Below are positions 26,661-35,282 of a stretch of DNA of 64,000 nt, one piece after another. The DNA comes from Paracoccus sp. Z118 (lineage in GTDB: Bacteria; Pseudomonadota; Alphaproteobacteria; Rhodobacterales; Rhodobacteraceae). The notes beneath the pieces were generated by a model that did no database searches, was not told where the DNA came from, and worked only from the letters and a program-made list of their open reading frames with translations. Location: assembly GCF_019061185.1 (NCBI RefSeq), contig NZ_JAHQZU010000014.1:1-64000 (forward strand), given 5' to 3'. The position numbers and the translations under genes are program-made. The first letter of the stretch is position 1. The number at the start of each line of letters is the position of its first letter.

Positions 26661-27686
26661 TTACTGCGCGCCCGCCGCGGCCAGCATGGCCTTGGCGTCG
26701 TCCAGCATCGCCTGCCCGTCCAGGCCCTTGTCGGTCATCGACTGGACCCACGCATCGACCACCGGCTGCACCGCCGTGCGCCACGGCTCCAGCTGGTCGG
26801 CGGGGATGACGTTGATCTGGGCGCCGGCGTCCAGGAACTTCTGGCGCTCCTCGGCCTCGACGCGGTCGAAGGCCTCGCCCGCCATCGTGGCGAGGGTCGC
26901 GCCCGAGTTGTCGTCGATCACCTTCTTCAGGTCGTCCGGCAGGCTGTCATATTTGGCCTGGTTCATCACCAGCGCCATGACGGCCGTGGACATGCCGCCG
27001 TTCTCGCTGCCGATCTCGGTATGGGCGTCGGTGATCTCCTCGATCCGAAGGGAGCCCACGACTTCCCACGGGATCTGCGCGCCGTCGATGACGCCGGTGG
27101 TCAGGGCCTGCGCCACCTCGGGCACCGGCATCCCTACCGCCGTCGCGCCCAGCGCGTTCAGCGCGTCGGTCATGGCGCGGGACGGCGCGCGGATCTTCTT
27201 GCCCCTCAGATCCTCCAGCGAGGTGATCGGGCCGGTCCGCATGTGGAACTTGTAGCCGGCGGGCGCGTGCAGCAGCAGCGGCTTCACCTGCCCCATCTCG
27301 TCGGCGAGATACTTGGCCTGGAACTCCTGCAGGGCCGTGGTGGTCTGGACGGCTGTGCCCGACAGGAAGGGCAGTTCGAACACCTCGGCGATGGGGAAGC
27401 GGCCGGGCGTGTAGCCGAGCAGCGTCCATGAGATGTCCACGATCCCGTCGCGGGCCTGGTCGAACAGCTGCGGCGGCTTGCCGCCCAGCTGCATCGAGGG
27501 GAACAGCTGCACGTCGATGCGGCCGCCCGACTGCTCCTCGACCGCCGCCTCCCAAGGGACCAGCACCTCGGTATGCATCGGCGCGTCGGCCGACAGGAAG
27601 TGGTGGACGCGCAGCGTGACGTCGGCGGCCATGGCCGCGCCGGTCAGCGACAGCGTGGCGAGCGCCGTCAGTGCGAAAGTTTTCAT
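26661..27686 (-). CDS. dctP: TRAP transporter substrate-binding protein
   Basis: A 341-residue periplasmic protein with a signal peptide (MKTFALTALATLSLTGAAMA) and the DctP fold (VHHFLSADAPMH, FPSMQLGG, and ADEMGQVKPL). The family's carboxylate-binding Arg is probably in KIRAPSRA (about 170). The start is the ATG at 27686 after GGGAGG; it overlaps the pcaB stop by 4 nt, so expression is coupled to protocatechuate catabolism. Likely ligand: a hydroxybenzoate or protocatechuate. Confidence 0.92.
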   Translation of the reverse strand: MKTFALTALATLSLTGAAMAADVTLRVHHFLSADAPMHTEVLVPWEAAVEEQSGGRIDVQLFPSMQLGGKPPQLFDQARDGIVDISWTLLGYTPGRFPIAEVFELPFLSGTAVQTTTALQEFQAKYLADEMGQVKPLLLHAPAGYKFHMRTGPITSLEDLRGKKIRAPSRAMTDALNALGATAVGMPVPEVAQALTTGVIDGAQIPWEVVGSLRIEEITDAHTEIGSENGGMSTAVMALVMNQAKYDSLPDDLKKVIDDNSGATLATMAGEAFDRVEAEERQKFLDAGAQINVIPADQLEPWRTAVQPVVDAWVQSMTDKGLDGQAMLDDAKAMLAAAGAQ

Positions 27687-29017
27687 CGTGGTTGATCCTC
27701 CCTTTTGGATTTCGAGTGTTCCGGGTGGGCGCGCGCCTGGTCGGGCGCGGCGCCGGTCAGTTCTTCGGGGGCGAGGGCCCCCTTCCAGTCGCGGTCCGGC
27801 CGCAGCCGGGCCAGCGCATCGGCTAGCGTCGGGGCCTTGTCCGCCTGCACCAGCGCCAAGGCTTCGGCGACGAGGCGCAGCGCCTCGGGGCGCGGCATGG
27901 TCGCCGACAGCAGGAAGCCTGCCGCCTCGGCCCCCATCCGGCCGCGGTCGGCGGCGAAGGTCGCCGCGATCCGGCCGGGTTGCGGCGTGAGGCTTTCGGC
28001 CAGGTCGCCCCCGATCCGCAGCGCGGCGGCGGTGCGTTCCAGCATCGCGGGCAGGATATTCCACTCCAGCCCCAGCGCCATGCCGTCGCGTTCCTGCGCG
28101 TGGATCAGCGCCTGATGCATCCCCGCCAGATCGCCCGCGTTCAGCCGCGCGAGGCTGACCAGCGCCTCGCCCGCGACGGGGTTGGCCTTTTGCGGCATGG
28201 TGGATGACCCGCCGCCCGATCCCGCCGCAACCTCGCCGATCTCACTCTGGCCGAGCTGGACCAGGTCGAGGCCCATCTTGCCCAGGGCGCCTGTGACCAG
28301 CGACAGCCATCCCGCCAGTTCCGCCATGCCATCGCGGGCGGAATGCCACGGCCCGTCGGGCAGGCCCAAGGCCAGCGCCTCGGCCAGGGCCGCGCGCAGC
28401 GCCGGGCCATGGCCCGCGAAGGCCGCCTCGGTCCCCGCCGCGCCATGCAGCGACACCAGCAGCACGCGCGGGCGCAACTGCTCCAGCCGCTCAAGATTGC
28501 GGGCCAGCATCCCGCGCCAGACGGCGATCTTCGCGCCAAGCGTGATGGGCGCGGCGATCTGATGGCGGGTGCGCGCGGGGATCGAAAGGGTGGCATGGTC
28601 CGCCGCCTTCCGACCCAGCGCATCCTCCAGCGCCCTGAGGCGCGAGGCCAGCAGGTCCAGCGCCTGCGTCAGTTGCAGCGCCAGCCCTGTATCCACGATG
28701 TCCTGCGAGGTGGCGCCGTAATGGGCGAAGCTGCCGCAATCGCCAGCGGCCTGCTTCAGCGCCTTGATGACGGGCTGCGCGGTGATGCCCGCCTTGGCGA
28801 CCTCCCCGGCCAGCGCGGCCGGATCGGGGTCGAGGCCGTCTGCGGCGGCGGCGATGGCCTCGGCGGCCTCGGCCGGGATCACCCCCAGATCGGCCTGCGC
28901 GCGGGCCAGCGCCACCTCGACCCGCAGCATGGCGGCGATCGCGGCCCGGTCCGACAGGACCGCCGCCATCTCCGCATCGCCGTAGAGCTGCCCGAGGAGA
29001 CCGCCTGCCAGCATCAT
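27683..29017 (-). CDS. pcaB: 3-carboxy-cis,cis-muconate cycloisomerase
   Basis: A 444-residue fumarase/aspartase-superfamily enzyme that lactonises 3-carboxy-cis,cis-muconate to 4-carboxymuconolactone. It shows HYGATSQDIVDTG (about 98-110) and the superfamily signature GSSTMPQKANP (about 268-278). The C-terminal 40 residues are hydrophilic and variable. It overlaps the BKACE gene upstream and dctP downstream, each by an ATGA. In many bacteria pcaB lies next to pcaGH; here a BKACE gene is inserted between them. Confidence 0.92.
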   Translation of the reverse strand: MMLAGGLLGQLYGDAEMAAVLSDRAAIAAMLRVEVALARAQADLGVIPAEAAEAIAAAADGLDPDPAALAGEVAKAGITAQPVIKALKQAAGDCGSFAHYGATSQDIVDTGLALQLTQALDLLASRLRALEDALGRKAADHATLSIPARTRHQIAAPITLGAKIAVWRGMLARNLERLEQLRPRVLLVSLHGAAGTEAAFAGHGPALRAALAEALALGLPDGPWHSARDGMAELAGWLSLVTGALGKMGLDLVQLGQSEIGEVAAGSGGGSSTMPQKANPVAGEALVSLARLNAGDLAGMHQALIHAQERDGMALGLEWNILPAMLERTAAALRIGGDLAESLTPQPGRIAATFAADRGRMGAEAAGFLLSATMPRPEALRLVAEALALVQADKAPTLADALARLRPDRDWKGALAPEELTGAAPDQARAHPEHSKSKREDQPR

Positions 29018-29853
29018 GCAGGCATCCGCAGTCCGAGGATCTGCCGCGCCTGCTGCCAGCTGGCGACGGGACGCTCATGCTTCTCGCACAGCTCGACCGC
29101 GCGGCTCACCAGCGCGGCGTTGGACGGCGCCAGCCGGTCGCGGTCCAGCCGCACGTTGTCCTCCAGCCCCGTGCGCGCATGCCCGCCGGAGGAGATCGCC
29201 CACTCGTTCAGCACGATCTGGTTCGGCCCGATCCCGGCCGCGCACCACGGCGCGTCCGCGCCGAACAGCCGCTTCACGGTGCGGATGTAATAGTCGAACA
29301 CGTCACGGTCGGCGGGCATGGCGTTCTTCACCCCGATGACGAACTGCACGTAAGGGGTGCCCGCCAGCCGCCCGTCATCGGCCATCTTCCTGGCCTGCAG
29401 GATATGCGACAGGTCGAACGCCTCGATCTCGGGCTTCACGTCGTATGCCAGCATCTCGGCGGCCAGCCAGTCCACCAGGTCGGGCGGGTTCTCATAGACG
29501 CGGTTCGGGAAGTTGTTCGAGCCGACCGACAGCGACGCCATGTCCGGACGCAGGGGCAGCATCCCGCCCCGCGCCTGCCCCGCCCCCGAGCGCCCGCCGG
29601 TCGAAAGCTGGACGATCATGCCGGGGCAATGCTTCTCCAGCCCCTCCTTCAGCGCCGCGAAGCGGTCGGGGTCCGACGAGGGTTTCCCCTCGTCGTCGCG
29701 GACGTGGCAATGGGCGATGGTCGCGCCGGCCTCGAAGGCCTCGTGCGTGGATTCGACCTGTTCGGCCACGGTGATCGGAACGGCAGGGTTGTTTTCCTTG
29801 GTCGGAAGCGACCCGGTGATGGCGACGCAGATGATGCAGGGTTGTCCGGTCAT
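29014..29853 (-). CDS. beta-keto acid cleavage enzyme (BKACE, DUF849 family)
   Basis: A 279-residue TIM-barrel, zinc-dependent enzyme of the family whose founder is 3-keto-5-aminohexanoate cleavage enzyme (Kce). It condenses a beta-keto acid with acetyl-CoA, giving acetoacetate and a shorter acyl-CoA. The HxH zinc pair is AHCHVRD (H48, H50) and the later acidic ligand lies in the GHARTGLEDN segment. The start is the ATG at 29853, 5 nt after pcaG. Inside a pca operon without pcaI, pcaJ or pcaF, its likely substrate is beta-ketoadipate, yielding succinyl-CoA and acetoacetate. Family is certain; substrate is inferred. Confidence 0.9.
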   Translation of the reverse strand: MTGQPCIICVAITGSLPTKENNPAVPITVAEQVESTHEAFEAGATIAHCHVRDDEGKPSSDPDRFAALKEGLEKHCPGMIVQLSTGGRSGAGQARGGMLPLRPDMASLSVGSNNFPNRVYENPPDLVDWLAAEMLAYDVKPEIEAFDLSHILQARKMADDGRLAGTPYVQFVIGVKNAMPADRDVFDYYIRTVKRLFGADAPWCAAGIGPNQIVLNEWAISSGGHARTGLEDNVRLDRDRLAPSNAALVSRAVELCEKHERPVASWQQARQILGLRMPA

Positions 29854-29858
29854 GGCGC

Positions 29859-30569
29859 TCACACGTCGAAGAAGACGGTTTCGTCTTCGCCCTGAAGACG
29901 GATCTCGAAGCGATAGACCGGCTTGCCGTCCCGCTCGGAGCGTTTGGCGATCAGCGTGGCGCGGCGGTTTTCCCATTCGATCAGGTTCAGCACCGGATCG
30001 TCAGCGTTCGCCTCGGCCTCGTCCTCGAAATACATCCGGGTGTTCAGGCCGATGTTGATGCCGCGGGCGACGATCCACAGGTTCAGATGCGGCGCCATCG
30101 GGGCGTGCGACTCGTCCGAGCGGCCGAGCCAGTCGGGATGGGTGTCGCGGACGCGGTCGCTCACGCCCGACTGCATCTTGCGCCGCGGGTTCACGGGGCC
30201 GGGCTTGACGGTGTCGAAGCCCCATTCGCCGGTCGCGAAATCGGTGATGACACGGCCCCAGCCGCGGAATCCTTCCTCGACCGGACGCGGCGCGTCGGGA
30301 CGAGCGTAGATGCCCTCGGCATTGGCCTGCCAGACCTCGATCAGCACGTCCTTGACCGGGCTGCCGGTGCCGTCGATCACGACGCCTTCGACGCGGATAC
30401 GCTCGCCCTTGGCATTCGGGCCGGCGATGTCCCAGCCGAGTTCCTGATCGAAGATCTTGAAGCCCGCAGCGCCGGGCGCCAGTCCGATATGGACATAGGG
30501 GCCAGCCGTCTGCGACGACGATTCCCTGAGATATTGCGGCGCGTTGGCCGTCGCATCCACGATCTTCAT
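29859..30569 (-). CDS. pcaG: protocatechuate 3,4-dioxygenase alpha subunit
   Basis: A 236-residue intradiol dioxygenase subunit. SSSQTAGPYVHIG near the N-terminus is the alpha-subunit hallmark, and EVWQANAEGIY and PHLNLWIVARGINIGLNTRMYFEDE match the fold. It lacks the Tyr/His ligand set carried by beta and is structural. It follows pcaH by one base. With PcaH it cleaves protocatechuate to 3-carboxy-cis,cis-muconate. Confidence 0.93.
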   Translation of the reverse strand: MKIVDATANAPQYLRESSSQTAGPYVHIGLAPGAAGFKIFDQELGWDIAGPNAKGERIRVEGVVIDGTGSPVKDVLIEVWQANAEGIYARPDAPRPVEEGFRGWGRVITDFATGEWGFDTVKPGPVNPRRKMQSGVSDRVRDTHPDWLGRSDESHAPMAPHLNLWIVARGINIGLNTRMYFEDEAEANADDPVLNLIEWENRRATLIAKRSERDGKPVYRFEIRLQGEDETVFFDV

Positions 30570-30570
30570 G

Positions 30571-31293
30571 TCAGTTCCCCTCCAGCCGGTTCTCGAACAT
30601 CGTGGACCGACGCCCGCGCAGAACGATGTCGAAGCGATAGGCCAGGCAATCCAACGGGACCGCCGCGTTCATGTCCAGCTTCGCGGTCAGCCGGTCGATG
30701 GCGTCGGCATCAGGGATCGTGTTCACGATCGGGCAGATCGGAATTAGCGGATCGCCCTCGAAATAAAGCTGCGTGATGAGGCGCTGGCAGAAGGCAGCCC
30801 CGAAGACCGAGACATGGATATGCGCGGGCCGCCAGTTGTTGACCCAGTTGCGCCAGGGATAGGCGCCCGGCTTGACCGTGCGGAAGAAGTAGTGCCCGTC
30901 CTCGTCCGTCAGCGTGCGCCCGCAGCCGCCGAAGTTCGGGTCGATCGGCGCCAGATAGGTGTCCTTCTTGTGGCGATAGCGGCCGCCGGCATTGGCCTGC
31001 CACACCTCGACCAGCGTGTTCGGGACCGGGCGCGCGTTCTCGTCCAGCACCCGGCCGTGGACGATGATGCGCTCGCCCACCGGATCGCCGTCCTTGGCGC
31101 AGTTCTTGATCAGGTCGTTGTCGATCGGGCTGATATCGCCGTGCCCGAAGGTGGGTCCGGTGATTTCCGACAGCGAGCCCTGCAGGCTGATGAGGCTGAA
31201 TCGCGGGCTGCGCGCGACCGAGGTCTTGTAGTCCGGGGTCAGCGCGGCCGGGTGGATGCGCCTGTCGCGCTGATAATACTCGGCGGGGATCAT
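30571..31293 (-). CDS. pcaH: protocatechuate 3,4-dioxygenase beta subunit
   Basis: A 240-residue catalytic subunit holding non-haem Fe(III). All four ligands can be placed: Y106 (GRYRHKK), Y145 (GAYPWRNW), H158 and H160 (RPAHIHVS), plus catalytic R155; spacing matches Y408/Y447/H460/H462 of the Pseudomonas enzyme. The start is the ATG at 31293 with AGGAGGAG upstream, overlapping the pcaC stop by 4 nt. Confidence 0.95.
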   Translation of the reverse strand: MIPAEYYQRDRRIHPAALTPDYKTSVARSPRFSLISLQGSLSEITGPTFGHGDISPIDNDLIKNCAKDGDPVGERIIVHGRVLDENARPVPNTLVEVWQANAGGRYRHKKDTYLAPIDPNFGGCGRTLTDEDGHYFFRTVKPGAYPWRNWVNNWRPAHIHVSVFGAAFCQRLITQLYFEGDPLIPICPIVNTIPDADAIDRLTAKLDMNAAVPLDCLAYRFDIVLRGRRSTMFENRLEGN

Positions 31294-31676
31294 CGGCTCT
31301 CCTCCTCTTGCATCTCGGCATAGGTCTGCTTGGCGATCTTCAGGGCGTGGTTCGCCTTGGGAACGCCGCAATAGATGGCGACATGCTGGAACGCCTCCTG
31401 CACGTCGCGCGGGCTTGCGCCGGTGCGGGCGGTGGCGCGGATATGCATCGGGATTTCCTCCCAGTTGCCCATCGCCGCCAGCAGCGCCAGCGTCAGCATC
31501 GAGCGTTCGCGGCGGGAAATGCCGTCCGAGGCCCAGACGGTCCCCCATGCGGAATTGGTGATGAGGTCCTGGAACGGCCTGTCGAAATCCGTGGCCTGCT
31601 CATCGGCGCGGTCCACATGGGCGTCGCCCAGGACGCTGCGGCGCACCGTCATGCCGGTGTCGAAACGGTCAGACAT
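31290..31676 (-). CDS. pcaC: 4-carboxymuconolactone decarboxylase
   Basis: A 128-residue alpha-helical enzyme of the carboxymuconolactone decarboxylase/AhpD family that makes beta-ketoadipate enol-lactone. The [36 protein letters not shown] segment is typical, split here around residues 70-103. It is not fused to PcaD, unlike the PcaL form. It overlaps pcaD by 8 nt and pcaH by 4 nt. Confidence 0.93.
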   Translation of the reverse strand: MSDRFDTGMTVRRSVLGDAHVDRADEQATDFDRPFQDLITNSAWGTVWASDGISRRERSMLTLALLAAMGNWEEIPMHIRATARTGASPRDVQEAFQHVAIYCGVPKANHALKIAKQTYAEMQEEESR

Positions 31677-32457
31677 GGCCGACCTCCTTCATGAAACGGC
31701 TGAGGATCGCAGCATGGGCGGCGGGTGCCTCGACGCAGGGAATATGCGCGGCCTCTTCGATCACGTCGAAGCGCGCGCCCCGGATCAGGCCCGCGGTGGC
31801 CCGCACCAGATCGGGGGGCGTCGAGCCGTCGCGCGCGCCCGCGATCACCTGCACCGGCAGGCGCAGATCGGCGGCGGCCCCGGTCAGGTCGGCGCCCGCG
31901 ATGGCCTCGCAGCAGGCGATATAGCCTTCCTGCGGCTGGCGGGCGAGCATCCGCCGCCAGGGCGCGTCGCGGCCCTCGGCCCGGAAGGCGGGCGAGAACC
32001 AGCGCTCCATCGTCACCTCGGCGATGCTGGCCAGACCGTTCGCGTGGATGGCAGCGATCCGGTCGCCCCACATCGCCGCATCGCCGATCTTCGCGGCCGA
32101 GTTCGAGATCACCAGTCCCGCCAGCAGATCGGGATGCCGCGCCGCCAGCGACTGGCCGATCAGCCCGCCGATGGACAGGCCGACGAAGACGACCCGCCCC
32201 AGCCCAAGCGCCGCGATCAGCGCGGCGGCGTCATCGGCCAGCGTCTCGATGCTGTAGGGGCCGGGGGTTTCCTCGGACAGCCCGTGGCCGCGCTTGTCAT
32301 AGCGCAGCAGCCGCAGGCCGGGCGGCAGATGCGGGATCAGATCGTCCCAGACCCGCAGGTCGGTGCCCAGCGAGTTCGAGAACATCACCGCCGGGCCACC
32401 CTCCGGGCCCGACAGCGCCACATGCAGGTCCGCCCCGTTCGCCTGGATCGTGCGCAT
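31669..32457 (-). CDS. pcaD: 3-oxoadipate enol-lactonase
   Basis: A 262-residue alpha/beta hydrolase that opens the enol-lactone to beta-ketoadipate. The nucleophile is S95 in GLSIGG, with an Asp in the GARDGSTPP loop and His in EAAHIPCVE. The ATG shares one base with the pobA stop (TGATG). Confidence 0.92.
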   Translation of the reverse strand: MRTIQANGADLHVALSGPEGGPAVMFSNSLGTDLRVWDDLIPHLPPGLRLLRYDKRGHGLSEETPGPYSIETLADDAAALIAALGLGRVVFVGLSIGGLIGQSLAARHPDLLAGLVISNSAAKIGDAAMWGDRIAAIHANGLASIAEVTMERWFSPAFRAEGRDAPWRRMLARQPQEGYIACCEAIAGADLTGAAADLRLPVQVIAGARDGSTPPDLVRATAGLIRGARFDVIEEAAHIPCVEAPAAHAAILSRFMKEVGHV

Positions 32458-33626
32458 CAGTAGGGCAGCCCGACATAGTTTTCGGCGAAGGCGCGCTGTT
32501 GTGCCTCGTTGTCACGCAGGAAGGCGATGTCGGCCTGCTGCATCTTCAGATCGAACGGCGACATATGCGGGTAACGGTGCAGCAAGCCGCTGAACCACCA
32601 GCTGAAGCGTTCCGCCTTCCAGACGCGCAGCAGCGCCTTTTCGGAATAGCGGTCGATACCTTCGCTGTCATTGTCCTGATAATACTGCACCAGCCCTTTC
32701 CAGAGATACTGCACGTCGCTGGCGGCGGTGTTCAGGCCCTTGGCTCCGGTCGGCGGCACGATATGGGCGGCGTCGCCGCACAGGAACAGCCGGCCCCAGC
32801 GCATCGGCTCGGTCACGAAGGACCGCAGCGGGGCGATGGACTTCTCGATCGAGGGACTGGTGACGAGGCTGTCGGCAACATTTTCCGGCAGGCGGCGGCG
32901 GAGTTCGCTCCAGAACGCCGTATCGGTCCAGTCGCTGGTATGATCCGACAGCGCGCACTGGATGTAATAGCGCGACAGATTGGCGTTCCTCATGGAACAC
33001 AGCGCAAAGCCCCGGTCCGAATTGGCATAGATCAGTTCGTCATGCACCGGCGGGGTTTCCGACAGGATGCCCAGCCAGCCGAAGGGATAGGTCTTTTCGT
33101 ATTCGCGCCGAACGCTCAGCGGAATGGTCTGGCGGCTGACGCCGTGGAACCCGTCGCAACCGGCGACGAAATCGCAGTCGATGCGGTGGCTCAGCCCGGC
33201 GCGGGTATAGGTCACATGCGGATGGTCGGTGTCGGCGTCGTGGATCACGACATCATCCACCTCGAAGATGGTCTGCGCGCCCGCCGCCTCGCGGGCGTCG
33301 TAAAGGTCGCGCGTCACCTCGGTCTGGCCATAGACCACCACCGGCGTTCCGGTCAGTTCCTTGAAGTCGATGTGGAACATGCCGCCCTCCCAGGCGACCT
33401 GCGTGCCGTCATGGACATAGCCCTCGCGGTGCAGGCGGCCCGCGACGCCCGCCTCCTCCATCAGCCGCACGAGGCCGGTTTCCAGCACGCCCGCGCGGAT
33501 GCGGCCCAGCACGTAGTCCCGCGTCTTGCGCTCCAGCACGACGGCCTCGATGCCGTGGCGGTGCAGCAACTGACCCAGCAGCAGGCCCGATGGCCCGCCG
33601 CCGATGATGGCGACCTGTGTGCGCAT
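32457..33626 (-). CDS. pobA: 4-hydroxybenzoate 3-monooxygenase
   Basis: A 389-residue class A flavoprotein hydroxylase converting 4-hydroxybenzoate, NAD(P)H and O2 to protocatechuate. It has IGGGPSG (7-13, FAD), RIRAGVLE near residue 42-49, the AGCDGFHGVSR DG motif (about 157-167) and FLCGDAAHIVPPTGAKGLN (about 280-298). The ATG at 33626 follows GGGAGGAT. It is the first gene of the ten-gene operon and divergent from pcaQ. Confidence 0.95.
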   Translation of the reverse strand: MRTQVAIIGGGPSGLLLGQLLHRHGIEAVVLERKTRDYVLGRIRAGVLETGLVRLMEEAGVAGRLHREGYVHDGTQVAWEGGMFHIDFKELTGTPVVVYGQTEVTRDLYDAREAAGAQTIFEVDDVVIHDADTDHPHVTYTRAGLSHRIDCDFVAGCDGFHGVSRQTIPLSVRREYEKTYPFGWLGILSETPPVHDELIYANSDRGFALCSMRNANLSRYYIQCALSDHTSDWTDTAFWSELRRRLPENVADSLVTSPSIEKSIAPLRSFVTEPMRWGRLFLCGDAAHIVPPTGAKGLNTAASDVQYLWKGLVQYYQDNDSEGIDRYSEKALLRVWKAERFSWWFSGLLHRYPHMSPFDLKMQQADIAFLRDNEAQQRAFAENYVGLPY

Positions 33627-33698
33627 GACGGCTATCCTCCCTTCGCCGATGTTGACCTGACCGGAACAGCAAGTAAAATGAGAAGTCACAGGGGACGA

Positions 33699-33714
33699 TT
33701 ACCGGAATTGGTAA
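33699..33714. promoter_or_regulatory. candidate PcaQ operator
   Basis: TTACCGGAATTGGTAA is an inverted repeat (TTACC-N6-GGTAA) in the pobA-pcaQ divergent region. It resembles the PcaQ site known in rhizobia (ATAACC-N4-GGTTAA). It ends 3 nt before the pcaQ GTG, so it covers the pcaQ ribosome-binding region and could serve autorepression. Confidence 0.55.
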
Positions 33715-33717
33715 GTA

Positions 33718-34692
33718 GTGGACCGCAGGATCCGCCTCAGGCACGTCCAGGCTTTCGTCGAGATCGTCCGGCAGGGCAGCCTGAAGCGGGCGGCCGAGGT
33801 GCTGTATCTGACCCAGCCCGCCATTTCCCGCACCATGACCGAGCTTGAGGAAATCGTGAGCGCGCGCCTGCTGAACCGCGGCGGGCGCGGCGTCTCGCTG
33901 ACGCCGCAGGGCGAGTTCTTTCACGGTCATGCGCTGAACGGTCTGGCGGCGCTGGCGCAGGGGCTCGCCGGGCTTTCGCACGAGGGCGGTCGGACCGAGC
34001 TGTCCCTGCGGGTCGGCGCCCTTCCCTCGGTCGCGGCGCGGCTGATGCCGGATGTCGTGGCCGAGTTGCAGCGGGCCGCGCCGCATCTGCGGCTGAGCAT
34101 CGCGGATGGCGGCCACGGGCATCTGACGGCACTTCTGCGCTCGGGCGATCTGGACGTGGTGATCGGGCGGCTCGGCGCGCCCGAGACGATGCAGGGGCTG
34201 AGCTTCACGCAGCTGTATCTGGAGGATGTGGCCGTGGTCGTCCGGCCGGGCCATCCGATCCTGGACAATCCCGACCTGCGCCGGATCGCCGAGTTTCCCG
34301 TCATCTACCCGACCGAGGCGGCCGCGATATATCCGTTCGTCGAGCGGCTGCTGATCGCTCATGGCGTGCTGCGCCCCCAGCGCCGGATCGAGACGGTGTC
34401 GGGCGCCTTCGGCCGGGTCTATACCCGGCAGAGCGACGCGATCTGGTTCATCTCGACCGGCGTGGTGGCGCGCGAGATCGCGGACGGCCGGCTGGTCCGC
34501 CTGCCATTCGGCACCGCGCTGACCGAAGGCCCCGTCGGCCTGATGACCCGCGCCAGCCTGCCCGAGACCAACACGCAGCTTCTGTTCCGCCAGGCGACGA
34601 TGCGCGTCATCACGGGAGGCGTCGATCCGCCGCCGGATGGACAGGCGACAGGCCCGCCGAGGTATTCCACTGGGTCGGCCGAGGTGCGCTAG
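33718..34692 (+). CDS. pcaQ: LysR-family regulator of the pca operon
   Basis: A 324-residue LysR-type regulator: helix-turn-helix at about 17-50 (GSLKRAAEVLYLTQPAISR) and a substrate-binding domain from about 95 (LSLRVGALPSVAARLMP). Its sequence style and divergent position next to pobA-pcaDCHG fit PcaQ, which in rhizobia responds to beta-carboxy-cis,cis-muconate. It starts with GTG at 33718; no ATG is available before the conserved start. The last 25 residues are Pro/Gly-rich and variable. Confidence 0.88.
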   Translation: MDRRIRLRHVQAFVEIVRQGSLKRAAEVLYLTQPAISRTMTELEEIVSARLLNRGGRGVSLTPQGEFFHGHALNGLAALAQGLAGLSHEGGRTELSLRVGALPSVAARLMPDVVAELQRAAPHLRLSIADGGHGHLTALLRSGDLDVVIGRLGAPETMQGLSFTQLYLEDVAVVVRPGHPILDNPDLRRIAEFPVIYPTEAAAIYPFVERLLIAHGVLRPQRRIETVSGAFGRVYTRQSDAIWFISTGVVAREIADGRLVRLPFGTALTEGPVGLMTRASLPETNTQLLFRQATMRVITGGVDPPPDGQATGPPRYSTGSAEVR

Positions 34693-34820
34693 CCGCTGTC
34701 ATCCTCAAGCGCCGGAAAGCAGGTTTCCAGACTGCCGCGGTCGTCCCCGGTCCGGCCGGTCTGCAAGATCAGGCCGACGGTTTCACAAATGTGGTCCTGA
34801 CTTCCGCGTGCGTCACCGCC

Positions 34821-34975
34821 GGGCTGGATCGCCAGAGCGCGGGCGATCGCTATGCGCTGTTGCTGGCCGCCGGACAGCTGACGGCGATCGGCGTTTTCCT
34901 CGTGGCTCATTCCCACGCGCTCCAGCAGCGCCCGCGCCTCCGCCACCGCTTGTGCCTTGGAGCGACCGTGAGGGC
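34821..34975 (-). pseudogene. fragment of a polar amino-acid ABC ATPase
   Basis: About 50 codons read KAQAVAEARALLERVGMSH and then QLSGGQQQRIAIARALAIQP, the helical domain and signature region of GlnQ-type ATPases. Walker A and Walker B regions are missing on both sides. The frame stays open to 34689 with unrelated sequence. Debris of a lost gene. Confidence 0.75.
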
Positions 34976-35080
34976 CGTGCTGGGGCCGGCGCTGAAGGCG
35001 GGTGCCTCCGTTGCGGGCCTCAACGGCTATGATCGTGAACGCATCCTGCTGGCACTCGACCGCTGCCTGCGGGGCGAGGC

Positions 35081-35194
35081 TTCTACGCCCCCGCGCAGAT
35101 CGCGCGCGACGTCCGCCATCACGGGATCGAGGGCCGCCCGGTCTGCGTTAACGCGCATCGCGAGGACTGCACGCTGGAGCACATGGCGGCGTGA
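35081..35194 (+). pseudogene. fragment of error-prone DNA polymerase DnaE2
   Basis: 37 codons then a stop: [20 protein letters not shown] and [13 protein letters not shown] match the highly conserved DnaE2 segment ([31 protein letters not shown]). No other part of the 1000-residue enzyme is present. The surrounding 34693-35282 is otherwise without a gene. Confidence 0.75.
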
Positions 35195-35282
35195 CCCGAT
35201 CCACCGAAGCCAAGCCGGGCGGGACACCCCTGACTCGACGTCGCATCTGGGTCAGCGCGTTCATCCAACCTGCTCGCCCCTC

